Program-made: the position numbers and the translations under genes
The notes under the pieces: generated by a model
Told to the model about the DNA's origin: nothing
Databases searched by the model: none
What the model saw: the letters and a program-made list of their open reading frames with translations, nothing else
NCBI RefSeq assembly: GCF_003086295.3
Contig: NC_092041.1
Location: 99,535,827 to 99,599,826 of the forward strand
DNA length: 64,000 nt
Direction of reading: 5' to 3'
Origin: Arachis hypogaea
Lineage: Eukaryota > Streptophyta > Magnoliopsida > Fabales > Fabaceae
In this document: in pieces, positions 1 through 10,872 of the stretch
How the letters are laid out: each line of letters starts with the position of its first letter
Position numbering within the stretch: position 1 is the stretch's first letter

Positions 1-39
1 GGCTGGGACTGTTATGCCTGATGGAGAAAAATATTGGGG

Positions 40-440
40 ATTGATCTGTATATTAATTTTTTTAAGGACTAAAATATTCGGTTTTAAAATCCTTAATGGC
101 TGATTTGGGTAATTACTTTGGAGAATAGAGATTAATTTGTCTAACAGAGTAAAATTTTGGGGATATTTTTGTGTATTAATTTATTTTGAGACTAAAATAT
201 TAGCTTTTTTTTACCCAAGTTGGGTTGGTCTAGTGGTTAGCTCACTAATCTGCTTAAATAAGTGTCAGGGATTCGAATCCTGTTATGTGCATGCAACAAC
301 CCATTAGCTAACAGCAAAACCTTAAATCGAGCTCAGTACGTCGTCGGATTAGTCCTTAACTTGTTGAGCTGGAGGTACCGTGAGAAACAAAAAATGTTCG
401 CTTTTAAAATCTTTGAGACTGAATTGGATAATTACTCGTA
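40..440. repeat. Two diverged copies of a ~100-bp unit, second split by a SINE
   Basis: The segment around 45-125 (gactaaaatatt ... ttttaaaatccttaatggctg ... ggtaattac) recurs around 170-210 and 395-440 (gactaaaatatt ... ttttaaaatctttgagactg ... ggataattac). The second copy is interrupted by the SINE at 213-394. The nature of the unit is unknown. I see no gene in 1-470. Confidence 0.5.
213..394 (+). mobile_element. tRNA-derived SINE
   Basis: An RNA polymerase III-type internal promoter is visible: a box A-like tggtctagtggt at 226-237 and a box B-like ggattcgaatcc at 269-280. A tRNA-unrelated body follows and ends in a short A-run near 390-394. The insertion lies inside a local repeat whose uninterrupted copy is present at about 45-125, so the empty site can be read. 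Imperfect 12-bp target duplications flank it (197-208 and 394-405). It is about 180 bp long, in the range of plant SINEs. The tRNA-like part lacks a full cloverleaf, so this is not a tRNA gene. Confidence 0.7.
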
Positions 441-487
441 AAAAAAATTAATTGCTTAAATAATAACAATTCCTTACCTTATTCATC

Positions 488-562
488 CTCTAATCAGCAG
501 TTGTTTTCACTATTGTTATCTCCCCAGAGATTATAGTGAAAACAGAGGAATTTGTGCAAGTT
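488..562 (-). pseudogene. Fragment of HemK-type methyltransferase 3' end
   Basis: On the minus strand this stretch matches the last codons of the methyltransferase gene at 52252-53136: a Leu-Trp-Gly segment, Ser/Asn-rich codons, then Asn-Cys-stop followed by the same gctgattag context. Only the extreme 3' end is present. A similar fragment sits at 63660-63725 and is again next to RLK C-terminal sequence. It is a relic of a locus duplication, not a gene. Confidence 0.55.
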
Positions 563-1199
563 ATTATATTTGCCTATTCAAGGATTGTAATTAAACAACT
601 TTTCACAAAAATGAACAATGTGATCAAGAACAAAAACAATATTTACTATACACAAAAGTCATATTGAGATGTTAAAACTGAAAAAAAATTACTTAACTAG
701 TAAAATGATCAATTTTAATCGAGTATCTTTATGCTTGGATACAGTATTTGACATACAACAAGGGCTAAGAGAAACGTCAAAGCTGAAAACTTCACTTTAA
801 CCAATATAAATTAACCTTCAATATGCTTGGTTGTCATGTGTTTCACAAAAAAAAAAAAAAATGGAAGTAAAAAAATCGGCACCAAGAGAAAAGGTAAAAG
901 ATAGGTTAGACGAGAATCCAACTAAGTACTATTATAAGAGACTAATAGCACTTCATTTGGCTGCATGCAAAGATTAAATTCAATATAAAAAAGCCTACAT
1001 TTATTCTTAAAACAAACAACATTTTTTTCATGTTTAAACAACACAAGATGCAATAATAAAAGGAAGAACAAGATTTACATTATTATTAAGCTTAGCTTAA
1101 ACAACTCATGCACAATTGAAATAAAATATATCTCTTAAGCTATCAACTGATAAACTGAAATTTTTTAGAAAATGACAATGTCAATGATAATTGTTCAAA
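563..1199. other. AT-rich stretch without recognisable gene
   Basis: No supported reading frame. The junction at about 1139 (gctatcaactgat) aligns with 63720 (gctatcaattgat). Relative to the right-hand duplicate, about 580 bp here is therefore either an insertion or sequence lost from the other copy. Confidence 0.5.
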
Positions 1200-1844
1200 A
1201 TTAGAAAGTTCATATGCCACTTGCGGCATTGATGGTCTTGACTTTAGACAGAGCGCAAGCATGCCAATGCCAATGTTAGTACTTGAATTATTGTTTGAGT
1301 GTCTCTTTAATTTGACATAATGGTAAGCAGATGTGTGAATCCAAGAGATCTTTTATCATTATGTTTTTGTTAGACAAGTTGAACAGTGACAATATTTGAT
1401 CTTCTGGACGTCTTCTTATTAATGTTTCCAATGCCACCACTCCAAAGCTATAAACATCACACTTTTCTGTCACAGTCATTGTATAGGCCAATTTTACAGC
1501 ACAGACCAAGAATGGTGTCAATGAACCCAATTTCTATCTCATATTCAAGAACTAAATCTATTTAATAAAATATCAAAAGATTTTACAAGAAAACATCACC
1601 TGGTACAAGTATCCATATATTCCAACTTATAATGTTTGATTTGAAGAATCAAGATCAAGAAGTCTAGCAGTTCCGAAGTCCAAGACAATAATATGCAACT
1701 CTGAGTTCAACAAAATATTGTTGCTTGTTACATCTCTATGAAACTATCGATGGGAAACAGTCATGATGCATGTAAGCCAAAGCATTAGCTGTTCCACTAA
1801 TGATATTCACCTTTTTGCTCCAACTTAGATTCTTAGCTTCATCA
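1200..1844 (-). pseudogene. LRR receptor-like kinase, 3' part (kinase C-lobe), broken
   Basis: Read on the minus strand from 1844 down, this encodes the second half of a Ser/Thr kinase domain of the MIK2-like LRR-RLK type. It starts D-D-E-A-K-N-L-S-W-S-K and continues through the catalytic loop (HRDVTSNN, with one extra T just before it) and the DFG region (DFGTARLL). The GxYGY activation segment comes next. After an apparent intron (donor near 1600), AYTMTVTEKCDVYSFGVV (subdomain IX) and an R-P-E-D stretch follow. Near 1210-1290 the C-terminal CLRS...KSRPSMPQV region is recognisable but frameshifted. Lesions include a 1-bp insertion before HRD, an in-frame TAA after NQTL and a stop before the last helix. 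The sequence upstream of residue D-D-E lies 46.6 kb away at 48482-50369, because a nested retrotransposon separates the halves. In intact family members this protein is a plasma-membrane receptor kinase; this copy cannot make one. Confidence 0.85.
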
Positions 1845-1849
1845 TCATC

Positions 1850-3679
1850 TGTCATGGCCTAAACCAAGCCATGACTGGCGCTCAAGGGACAAGTCCCTCA
1901 ACAAGCCAAACAACCAAATTTTCAGAAAAATGGACATAATCACCTCTATTTCTAGAATCTTACCAACATGAATATTATCTTTCTATATCAATAGAAAACA
2001 TCCATTTCCAAGGACAACAACAACAAAATATTCCAATTATATCCACAACCCAACATGTCAAAAGTCACATCATATATATTAAGTTGATAACTAAAGTATA
2101 TAGTTAAATCTATATGTTTTACATAACCAAGTCATACTTACTATCTAAATAGTTCGAGATTTAAAATAACATAACCCATACGAAGACCCTGTCTGTGACA
2201 TATAGAGCATTGACAAACTCTAGTTTTTTGCATGAAGGTTCCATTACATATCACATAGCCCTTAGAAAGAAGAAGGGCTCACCAAAATGAATAAGATCTA
2301 CTGTGGGACAGGTGAAATGGAACCTGAAATGACACCTGTATCTGAAAAATATAAAAATATGATAGGGTGAGTTTTGCAACTTAGTAAGCAAACATTATAT
2401 CTATAACCCACATGAGATAATACAAATTTTATCTTGAAAGTTATATTTCTTTTTAGAGATGAAAAATTCATGTTAATTAATTATGCAAACAAATAGATAA
2501 ATAGTTAAGCGAATGAACTGAAATGGGAGTTCTCATTCCAGAAGTCAAATCAAATCAAATATTACACACTTAGGACAGCTCCACCTCTAAGCTTTAAGGG
2601 TAGCCCCTTCCTCTAGTGTGCCCGTACGTATAACAGATCCAACGTCTACCCTACACGTTGGGCTAGCAATATCCCTGCTAGCTAAAGTCTGAGTTAGATG
2701 CATCTAAGTTAACGTCATAACTGTTGCTAACTACGGTTTTCTAGTCAGAGTCTCCCAAACCAATCCAAATTAAATCACTTATAACAATTTCTAATACTTA
2801 TAACATATTACTAAATTTCATAATAAATCAAATATATATAAAAATGCATACTAAAATTTAATTAAATTTGAATAAAGTCAAGTAAAAAAACATGTATGCT
2901 TTATAAAATATATAAATATCATTTCGTGTATATTTTTTATAAAATTTTAAGTTTTTCACAAATCAATATTTATTTCAAAAATTCAAAAGTCACAATAATC
3001 AAATATTTTCAAACTCTAAATAGAATGATTCAATTTAAATGTTTATAATAATACACTTAAAAATAATTATATACATAATATTAACTCACAACTTGGTTCT
3101 AAAGAACTGGAAGCAACTCTAACCGTGCCACCGAGCTACCACTTGATGTCCAATAACTTTACAACTCTAGAAATATAAAAATAATAATATTTGTAAGCTA
3201 ACAATGTTGTCAATTAATAAAATTTTACTCAATTTGATAGAAGTCCCAAATTTTTTAACCCTAATTCAAAGTTATGCATACCCTAAATATAGGGGTGACA
3301 AAAATTGGAGATATAGCTAATTATTGAGTCAAAGAGTTATCTTGAAGCCTCAATAAAAATCGGAACTCAAAAGTTCAATGCTTCCTTCACTCATTAAGTT
3401 GAAATTTCATTATTTGAGGGTTTTAAGAAAATGAGATTTTGAATAAATAGAGATAGAGTAGAGAAGAAAAAGGAAGAAAGATGATGAATTTGAGTTTGAT
3501 ATATTGGGTGGTTGGTTGCAAAGAGACGAGATAAGGAAAGATGAGAAAATGTAGTTGGAAAGAGAAGGAAAGAGAGGGTTTTAAATTTTGTTTTTGGGAA
3601 GAAATGAAAAGAAAATGAAAGACAGAAGGGGGAGTCAAGAGATAGGAGAATAGAGACAAGGAATATTTAAGTGGGGATA
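1850..3679 (-). repeat. Element B 3' LTR, outer part
   Basis: Aligns with 45577-46691 plus 47727-48420 of the 5' LTR. It is cut at 3679 by element A (target ggata at 3675-3679, ggaca at 14157-14161) and resumes at 14162. I see no gene inside; short frames here are LTR shadows. Confidence 0.85.
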
Positions 3680-5366
3680 TGGTACACGAAATCGTGAGTT
3701 CACACTTTTCTCATAACTCCGCGCAGCTGACCAGCAAGTGCACTGGGTCGTCCAAGTAATATCTTATGTGAATAAGGGTCGATCCCACAGAGATTGTCGG
3801 CTTGAAGCAAGTTATGGTCATCTTGTAAATCTCAGTCAGGCGGATTCAAATGGTTATGAAGTTTTGCTGATTAAAAAAGAAATAAAACATAAAATAGGAA
3901 AGAGATACTTATGTAATTCATTGGTGGGAATTTCAGATAAGCGTATGGAGATGCTTTGTTCCCTCTGAGCCTATGCTTTCCTATTCTCCTCATCCAATCA
4001 TAAGTACTCCCTTCCATGGCAAGCTGTATGTTGGTGGATCATCGTTGTCAATGGCTACCATCCGTCCTCTCAGTGAAAACATATCCACTACGGTTTCCCG
4101 TATGGCTAATCAGGTGTCAGTTCTCGATCGTGTTGGAATAAGATCCAGTGATCCTTTTGCACACTGTCACTGCGCCCAACAGTCACAAGTTTGAAGCTCG
4201 TCACAGTCATCCCATCCCAGATCCTACTCAGAATACCACAGACAAGGTTTAGACTTTCCGGATCTCAAGAATGCTGCCAATTGATTCTAGTTTATACCAT
4301 GAAGACTCTGATCTCATGGAATAGAAGGCTCTGTTGTCAGGAGAGGCAACCATGCGTCGTGAACTAGGAGGCCAAGAGATACACACTCAAGCTCTCACAG
4401 ATAGAACGGAGGTGGTTGTTAGGCACGCATTCATAAGGGAGGATGATGATGAGTGTCACAGATCATCACATCCATCAGGTTGAAGTACGAGTGAATATCT
4501 TAGAACAAGAATAAGCGTGAATTGAATAGAAAAACAATAGTACTTTGCATTAATTCATGAGGAACAACAGAGCTCCACACCTTAATCTATGAGGTGTAGA
4601 AACTCCACCGTTGAAAATACATAAGTGATGAATGTCCAGGCATGGCCGAATGGCCAGCCCCCAAAACGTGATCAAGAGATCAAAAGTGATCCAAAGATAG
4701 TCTCAAAAATGATCTAGAGATATGAATACAATAGTAAAAGGTGCTATTTATACTAAACTAGTAAACTAGGTTTACAGAAAATGAGTAACTAAGTGTAGAT
4801 AGTGCAGAAATCCACTTCCGGGCCCCACTTGGTGTGTGTTTGGGCTGAGCATTAAAGATTTCACGTGCATAGACTCTTGTTGGAGTTTAAACACCAGTTT
4901 TGATGCCATTTAAGACGTTTAACTCCAGCTTTGGTGCCAGTTCTGGCGCTTTACGCCAGAAAATGGTCTCTAGTGGGAGTTTGGACGCCAGTTTGGGCCA
5001 TCAAATCTCGGGCAAAGTATGGACTATTATATATTTCTGGAAAGCCCAAGATGTCTACTTTCCAACGCAATTGGGAGCGTACCGATTGGACTTCTGTAGC
5101 TCCAGAAAATCTATTTCGCGTACAGGAGGGTCAGAATCCAACAGCATCTGTAGTCCTTTCTCAGCCTCTGAATCAGATTTTTGCTCTGGTTCCTCAATTT
5201 CAGCCAGAAAATACCTGAAATCATAGAAAAATACACAAACTCGTAGTAAAGTCCAGAAATGTAATTTTTGCATAAAAACTAATAAAAATATACTAAAAAA
5301 CAACTAAAAGATATTAAAAACTATGTAAAAACAATGCCAAAAAGCGTATAAATTATCCACTCATCA
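3680..5366 (-). repeat. Element A 3' LTR
   Basis: Near-copy of 12473-14156, inner end tcatca at 5366. A TATA-like box (minus TATAAATAG) lies near 4744-4752, and four GC dyads spaced about 31 bp lie upstream of it at about 4880-5000. Short apparent frames are not genes. Confidence 0.88.
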
Positions 5367-6668
5367 CAACACCAAACTTAAATTGTTACTTGTCCCCAAG
5401 CAACTGAAAACAAAATAGGATAAAAAGAAGAGAATATACAATAAATTTCAAAATATCAATGAAACTTAGTCCCAATTAGATGAGCGGGACTAGTAGCTTT
5501 TTGCCTCTGAACAGTTTTGGCACCTCACTTTATCCTTTGAAGTTCAGAATGATTGGCATCCATTAGGAACTCAGAATTTAGATAGCATTGTTGATTCTCC
5601 TAGTTCAGTATGTTGATTCTTGAACACAGCTACTTTATGAGTCTTGGCCGTGACCCTAAGCATCTTGCTTTCCAGTATTACCACCGGATACATGAATGCC
5701 ACAAACACATAACTGGGTGAACCTTTTTAGATTGTGACTCAGCTTTGTTAGAGTCACCAGTTAGAGGTGTCCAGAGTTCTTAAGCACACTCTTTTGCTTT
5801 GGATCACGACTTTAACCACTCAGTCTCAAACTTTTCACTTGGACCTTCATGACATAAGCACATGGTTAGGGACAGCTTGATTTAGCCGCTTAGGCCAGGA
5901 TTTTATTCCTTTGGGCCCTCCTATTCACTGATGCTCAAAGCCTTGGATCCTCTTTACCCTTGCCTTTTGGTTTAAAGGGCTATTGACTTTTTCTACTTGC
6001 TTTTTCTTTTTCTTTTTTTTTTCTTTTAATTTTTGCCACTTTTTTTTCGCAAGCTTTATTATTCACTGCTTTTTCTTGCTTCCAGAATCAATTTTATGAT
6101 TTTTTAGATCATCAATAATATTTCTCTTTTTTTTCATCATTCTTTCAAGAGCCAACAAATTTAACATTCATAAACCTTACTATAAAAAATATGCACTATT
6201 CAAACATTCATTCAGAAAACAAAAAGTATTGCCACCACATCAAAATAATTAAACTAATTTCAAGATAAAATTTAAAATTCATGTACTTCTTGTTCTTTTG
6301 TAATTAGGAACATTTTTCATTTAAGAAAGGTGAAGGATTCATGGAATTATTCATAGCTTTAAGACATAGACACTAGACACTAATGATCATGTAATGAAGC
6401 TAAAACATAGTCAAATATAAAGCATAAAAATTGAAAAATAAGAACAAGGAAATTAAAAAACAGGTCCACCTTAGTGATGGCGGCTAGTTCTTCCTCTTGA
6501 AGATCTTATAGAGTGCTTGAGCTCCTCAATGTCTCTTCCTTGCCTTTGTTGTTCTTCCCTTATGGCTCTTTAGTATTCTCTAATTTCATGGAGGATAATG
6601 GAATGCTCTTGGTGCTCCATCCTTAGTTGCTCCATATTGGAACTCAAATCTCCTAGAGAAGTGTTGAG
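5367..6668. other. Element A, 3' untranslated internal region with PPT
   Basis: 5367-5406 holds, on the minus strand, ctTGGGGACAAGt...TTTAAGTTTGGTGTTG directly before the 3' LTR. This is the position expected of the polypurine tract used for plus-strand priming. The rest is T-rich and non-coding. The matching region in element D is 27964-29046, and the two share long stretches around 5480-5900 and 28090-28500. Confidence 0.7.
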
Positions 6669-7628
6669 TTATTCCCAATAGTTGTGTGGAGGAAAATGCA
6701 TCCCTTGAGGTATCTCAGGGATTTCTTGATGAGGGACTTCCTCATGCGTTTGTTGAGGTCCATGAGTGGGCTCTCTTATTTGCTCCATCCTCTTTTTAGT
6801 GATGGGCTTGTCCTCTTCAATGAGGATGTCTACCTCTATGACAATTCTAGCTAAACTGCATAGGTGATAAATGAGATGAGGAAAGGCTAACCTTGCCAAA
6901 GTGGAGGGCTTGTCAGCCACTTTGTACAGTTCTAGAGGTATGATCTCATGAACTTCCACTTCCTCTCTAATCATGATGCTATGGATCATGATGGCCCGAT
7001 CCACAGTTACTTCGGATCGGTTGCTAGTAGGAATGATAGAGCGTTGGATGAACTCCAACCATCCTCTGGCCACAGGCTTAAGGTCAAGCCTTCTTAGTTG
7101 AACCGGCTTGCCTTTGGAGTCTCTCTTCCATTGGGCTCCTTCCATATAGATGTCCATGAAAACTTGGTCCAACCTTTGATCAAAGTTGACCATTCTTGTG
7201 AAAGGATGAAGATCTCCTTGCATCATTGGCAAGTTGAACGCCAACCTCACATTTTTTGGACTGAAATCTAAGTATTTTTCCCGAACCATTGTGAGCCAAT
7301 TCTTTGGGTTCGGGTTCATACTTTGATCATGGTTCTTGGTGATCCATGCATTAGCATAGAACTCTTGAACCATTAAGATTCCGACTTGTTGAATGGGATT
7401 GGTGAGAGTTTCCCATCCTCTTCTCCTAATCTCATGTCGGATCTCTGGATATTCACTCCTTTTGAGCTTGAAGGGGACCTCGGGGATCACTTTCTTCTTG
7501 GCCACAACTTCATAGAAGTGGTCTTGATGGACCTTTGAGATGAACCTCTCCATCTCCCATGACTCAGAGGTGGAAGCAATTGTCTTCCCCTTCTTCTTTC
7601 TAGAGGTTTCTCCAGTCTTAGGTGCCAT
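6669..7628 (-). CDS. Element A ORF3, retroelement protein of unknown function (intact, 319 aa)
   Basis: An uninterrupted 319-residue frame starts M-A-P-K-T-G, with a basic Lys-rich N terminus (residues 1-20). It is homologous to the ORF3 of element D (29047-30141): both share PVQL(R/K)R, DLKPVARGWL, PTSNRSEVT and EVEVH motifs in the same order. It occupies the env-like position downstream of the protease/pol block. It resembles proteins commonly annotated as putative plant transposon protein, but I can name no biochemical function. I see no signal peptide, transmembrane helix or catalytic motif. It stays open although gag-protease of the same element carries at least six stops. A repeated PPT-like motif lies just upstream at 7665-7700. 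Confidence 0.75.
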   Translation of the reverse strand: MAPKTGETSRKKKGKTIASTSESWEMERFISKVHQDHFYEVVAKKKVIPEVPFKLKRSEYPEIRHEIRRRGWETLTNPIQQVGILMVQEFYANAWITKNHDQSMNPNPKNWLTMVREKYLDFSPKNVRLAFNLPMMQGDLHPFTRMVNFDQRLDQVFMDIYMEGAQWKRDSKGKPVQLRRLDLKPVARGWLEFIQRSIIPTSNRSEVTVDRAIMIHSIMIREEVEVHEIIPLELYKVADKPSTLARLAFPHLIYHLCSLARIVIEVDILIEEDKPITKKRMEQIREPTHGPQQTHEEVPHQEIPEIPQGMHFPPHNYWE

Positions 7629-7664
7629 TAATGGTTATTAAAAACAAAAAGCAACACTTTTTCC

Positions 7665-7705
7665 AACACCAAACTTAAAATGTTTGCTCATCCTCGAGCA
7701 AGAGA
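7665..7705 (-). promoter_or_regulatory. Internal copy of the PPT-like motif before ORF3
   Basis: On the minus strand this reads GAGCAAGAG..GAGGATGAGCAAAC..TTTAAGTTTGGTGTTGG. It is a close copy of the motif at the 3' LTR boundary (5367-5406) and sits about 40 bp before the ORF3 start. Its role is unknown. Confidence 0.5.
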
Positions 7706-8104
7706 AGAAATAATGGAGGAGAAGATGAAGAAAATGGAGGAGATAGAGAGGTGTGAGTGGTTCAGCCAAGGGGGAAGAACTGTTTATGATGTGTGAAAAT
7801 GAAGGAGGGATGAGGGGTTTATATAGGAGTGGAGAGAGGGGTAGGGTTCGTGTATTAGGGGTTGGGTTTGGGAGGGAAAGGATGTGAATTTGAATATTGA
7901 GGTAGGTGGGGTTTTTGGGGAAAAGTGGGTGGATGTGAGTGGTGAAGGGGTGATGGTGAAGAGAGATAGAGGTGATTGGTGAAGGGTATTTGGAGAAGGG
8001 TGTTATTGGAATGTGTGAAGAAAAGAGAGAGAGTGAGTTGAGGCAGGTGGGGATCCTGTGGGGTCCACAGATCCTGAGGTGTCAAGGATTTCTCATCCCT
8101 GCAC

Positions 8105-8385
8105 CATTCTGGCGTGTAAACGCCCTTTGAATGCTAATCCTGGCATTTAAACGCCAGGCTGATGCCCTTTTCTGGCGTTTAAACGCCAGTCTGCCTGCCA
8201 GTTCTGGCGTTTAAATGCCCAAAATGGTGCTAGGATGGGCGTTTAAACGCCCATTTTTTCTACCTTTACTGGCGTTTAAACGCCAGTTTGCCTGCCAGTT
8301 CTGGCATTTAACGCCCAGAATGGTGCCAGGCTGGGCGTTAAACGCCCATTTTGGTATCCTTGCTGGCATTTAAACGCTAGTAAGC
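8105..8385. repeat. Dyad array, 9 units at ~32-bp period (element A)
   Basis: Units of the type TGGCGTTTAAACGCCA start (GGCG or GGCA) at 8111, 8142, 8174, 8206, 8238, 8271, 8303, 8334 and 8365. The spacings are 31-33 bp. Arms are nearly self-complementary and the spacer is variable. It lies between the protease gene and ORF3, as does the homologous array of element D at 30705-31045. It does not encode a protein. Confidence 0.9.
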
Positions 8386-8679
8386 TCTTCCTCCAGGGTG
8401 TGCTATTTTTTATGCTGTTTTTTATTTTGCTTTAATTTTTGTAGTTGTTTTTGTGACTCCACATGATCATCATCCTAAAGAAAACATAAAATAACAATGG
8501 AAAATAAAATGAATGAGTAAGTAATATAGATAAATAAAATTGGGTTGTCTCCCAATAAGCGCTTCTTTAATGTCAATAACTTGATAGGAAGCTCTTACAG
8601 AGCTTCACAGGTGCTCAGAGCATGATTGTGGCCTCCCAACACCAAACTTAGAGTTTGAATGTGGGAGCTTTGCTTGACT

Positions 8680-10872
8680 CTACATGGAGAGAATTGAATG
8701 AAGCTTTTCATGCTTCTTCCCCATGTTTACAGAAGAAGATCCTTGTACCTTAAACACAAGGTAGTCCTCATTCACCTTAAGAACTAGCTCTCCTCTGTCT
8801 ACATCAATCACAGCCTTTGCTGTGGCTAGGAAGGGTCTTCCAAGGATGATGGATTCATCCTCATCCTTCCCAGTGTCTAGGATTATGAAATCAGCAGGGA
8901 TGTAAAGGACTTCAACCTTTACCAAGCCATCCTTTACAAATCTATAAGCCTGTTTCTTTGATATGTCTGCCATCTCTAGTGAGATTCTTGCAGCTTGTAC
9001 CTCAAAGATCCCTAGTTTCTCCATTACAGAGAGTGGCATGAGGTTGATACTTGATCCTAGGTCACACAGAGCCTTTTCAAAGGTCATGGTGCCTATGGTG
9101 CAAGGTATCAAGAACCTTCCGGGATCCTTTTTCTTTTGAGGTAACTTCAGCTGAACCAATGCACTTAGTTCATTGATGAGCAATGGAAGTTCATCTTCCC
9201 TAGTCTCATTACCAAATAATTTGGCATTCAGCTTCATGATTACTCCTAGATATTGAGTAACTTACTCTTCAGTAACATTTTCATCCTCTTCAGAGGAAGA
9301 ATATTCATCAGAACTCATGAATGGTAATAGTAGGTTCAGTGGAATCTCTATGGTCTCTAGATGAGCCTCAGATTCCTGTGGTTCCTCAATAGAGGACTCC
9401 TTGTAGTCCAGTGGACGTCCCATGAGGTCTTCCTTACTGTGAATCACATCCTCCTCCTCTTCTATAGGTTCGACCATTTTGGTTGTATTAATGGCCTTGC
9501 ACTCTCTTTTTGGATTCTCTTCTGTATTGCTTGGGAGAGTACTAGGAGAAGTTTTAGTAATTCTTTTACTCAGCTGACCCACTTGTGCCTCCAAATTTCT
9601 TATGGAAGACCGTGCCTCAGTCATGAAACTGAGGGTGGTCTTAGATAGATCAGAGACTATGTTTGCTAAGCTAGAAAGGCTTTGCTCAGAATTCTCTATC
9701 TATTGCTAAAAAGATTATGGGAAAGGCTTGCTATTGCCAAACCTGTTTCTCCCACCTTTATTATTATTGAAGCCTTGTTGAGGCTACTATTGATCCTTCC
9801 ATGAGAAATTTGGGTGATTCCTCCATGAAGGATTATAGGTGTTTCCATAGGATTCTCCCATGTAATTCACCTCTTCCATTGCAGGATTCTCAGGGTCATA
9901 AGCTTCACCTTCAGAGGAGGCATCTTTAGCTTGCAATCCAGTTAGACTCTGAGAAATCATATTGACTTCTTGAGTCAATATTTTGTTCTGAACCAATATG
10001 GCATTCAGAGTATCAATCTCAAGAACTCTTTTCTTCTGAGTCATCCCATTATTCATAGGATTTCTTTCAGAAGTGTACATGAACTGGTTATTTGTAACCA
10101 TCTCAATGAGTTCCTAGGCTTCTGCAGGTATTTTCAGATGAAGAAATCCACCAGCAGAGTGGTCTAATGACATCTTGGATAACTCAGACAGACCATCATA
10201 GAATATACATATGATGCTCCATTCTAGAAACATGTCAGAAGGACACCTTTTGGTTAATTGCTTGTATCTTTTCCAAGCTTCATAGAGGAATTCACCTTTC
10301 TTCTGTCTGAAGGTTTGGACATCCAATCTGAGCTTACTCATCTTTTGAGGTGGAAAGAATTTGGTTAAGAAAGTATTGACCAGCTTGTCCCAAGAGTCCA
10401 GGTTTTCTCTAGGTTGTGAGTCCAACCATGTCCTAGCTCTGTCTCTCACAGCAAAGGGGAAAAGCATAAGTCTGTAGACCTCGGGATCAACCCTATTGGT
10501 CTTAACAGTATCACAGATCTGCAAGAATTCAGATAAGAACTGATGAGGATCTTCTAATGGAACTCCATGAAACTTGCAGTTTTGCTGTATTAGAGAAACT
10601 AATTGAGGCTTAAGCTCAAAGTTGTTTGCTCCAATGGCAGGAATTGAGATGCTTCTTCCATAGAAGTTGGAAGTTGTTGCAGCATAGTCACCAAGCATCT
10701 TCCTTGCATTGTTGTTATTATTTTCGGCTGCAATGTCTTCTTCTTTTTCAAAAATTTCTGTCAGGTCCTCTCCAGAGAGTTGTGCTTTAGCTTCTCTTAG
10801 CTTCCTCTTCAGAGCCCTTTCAGGTTCAGGATCGGCTTCAACAAGAATATCCTTATCCTTGTTCCTGCTCAT
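8680..10872 (-). pseudogene. Element A gag-protease, broken only by stop codons
   Basis: One reading frame runs from ATG at 10872 to 8680. Gag comes first (10872 to about 9265) with the Athila-type core L-I-Q-Q-N-C-K-F-H-G and ...FFPPQKMSKLRL.... The aspartic protease follows (9237-8680) with active site CDLGSSINLMP and the ILGRPFLAT flap-side motif. In-frame stops occur at 10114-10116, at 9787 (two adjacent) and at 9262-9264, with more around 9690-9720. All ORF pieces share the same frame, so no frameshift is needed. Several stops read as CAG to TAG or CAA to TAA changes compared with the expected Gln. No RT or integrase follows. Confidence 0.85.

Noticed and set aside
226..280. tRNA gene
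   Set aside because: Only A-box- and B-box-like motifs are present; no acceptor or anticodon stem pairing can be drawn. It fits a SINE.
1288..1530. Independent small kinase gene
   Set aside because: It is one exon of the interrupted RLK; the rest of the kinase is at 1600-1844 and 48482-48760.
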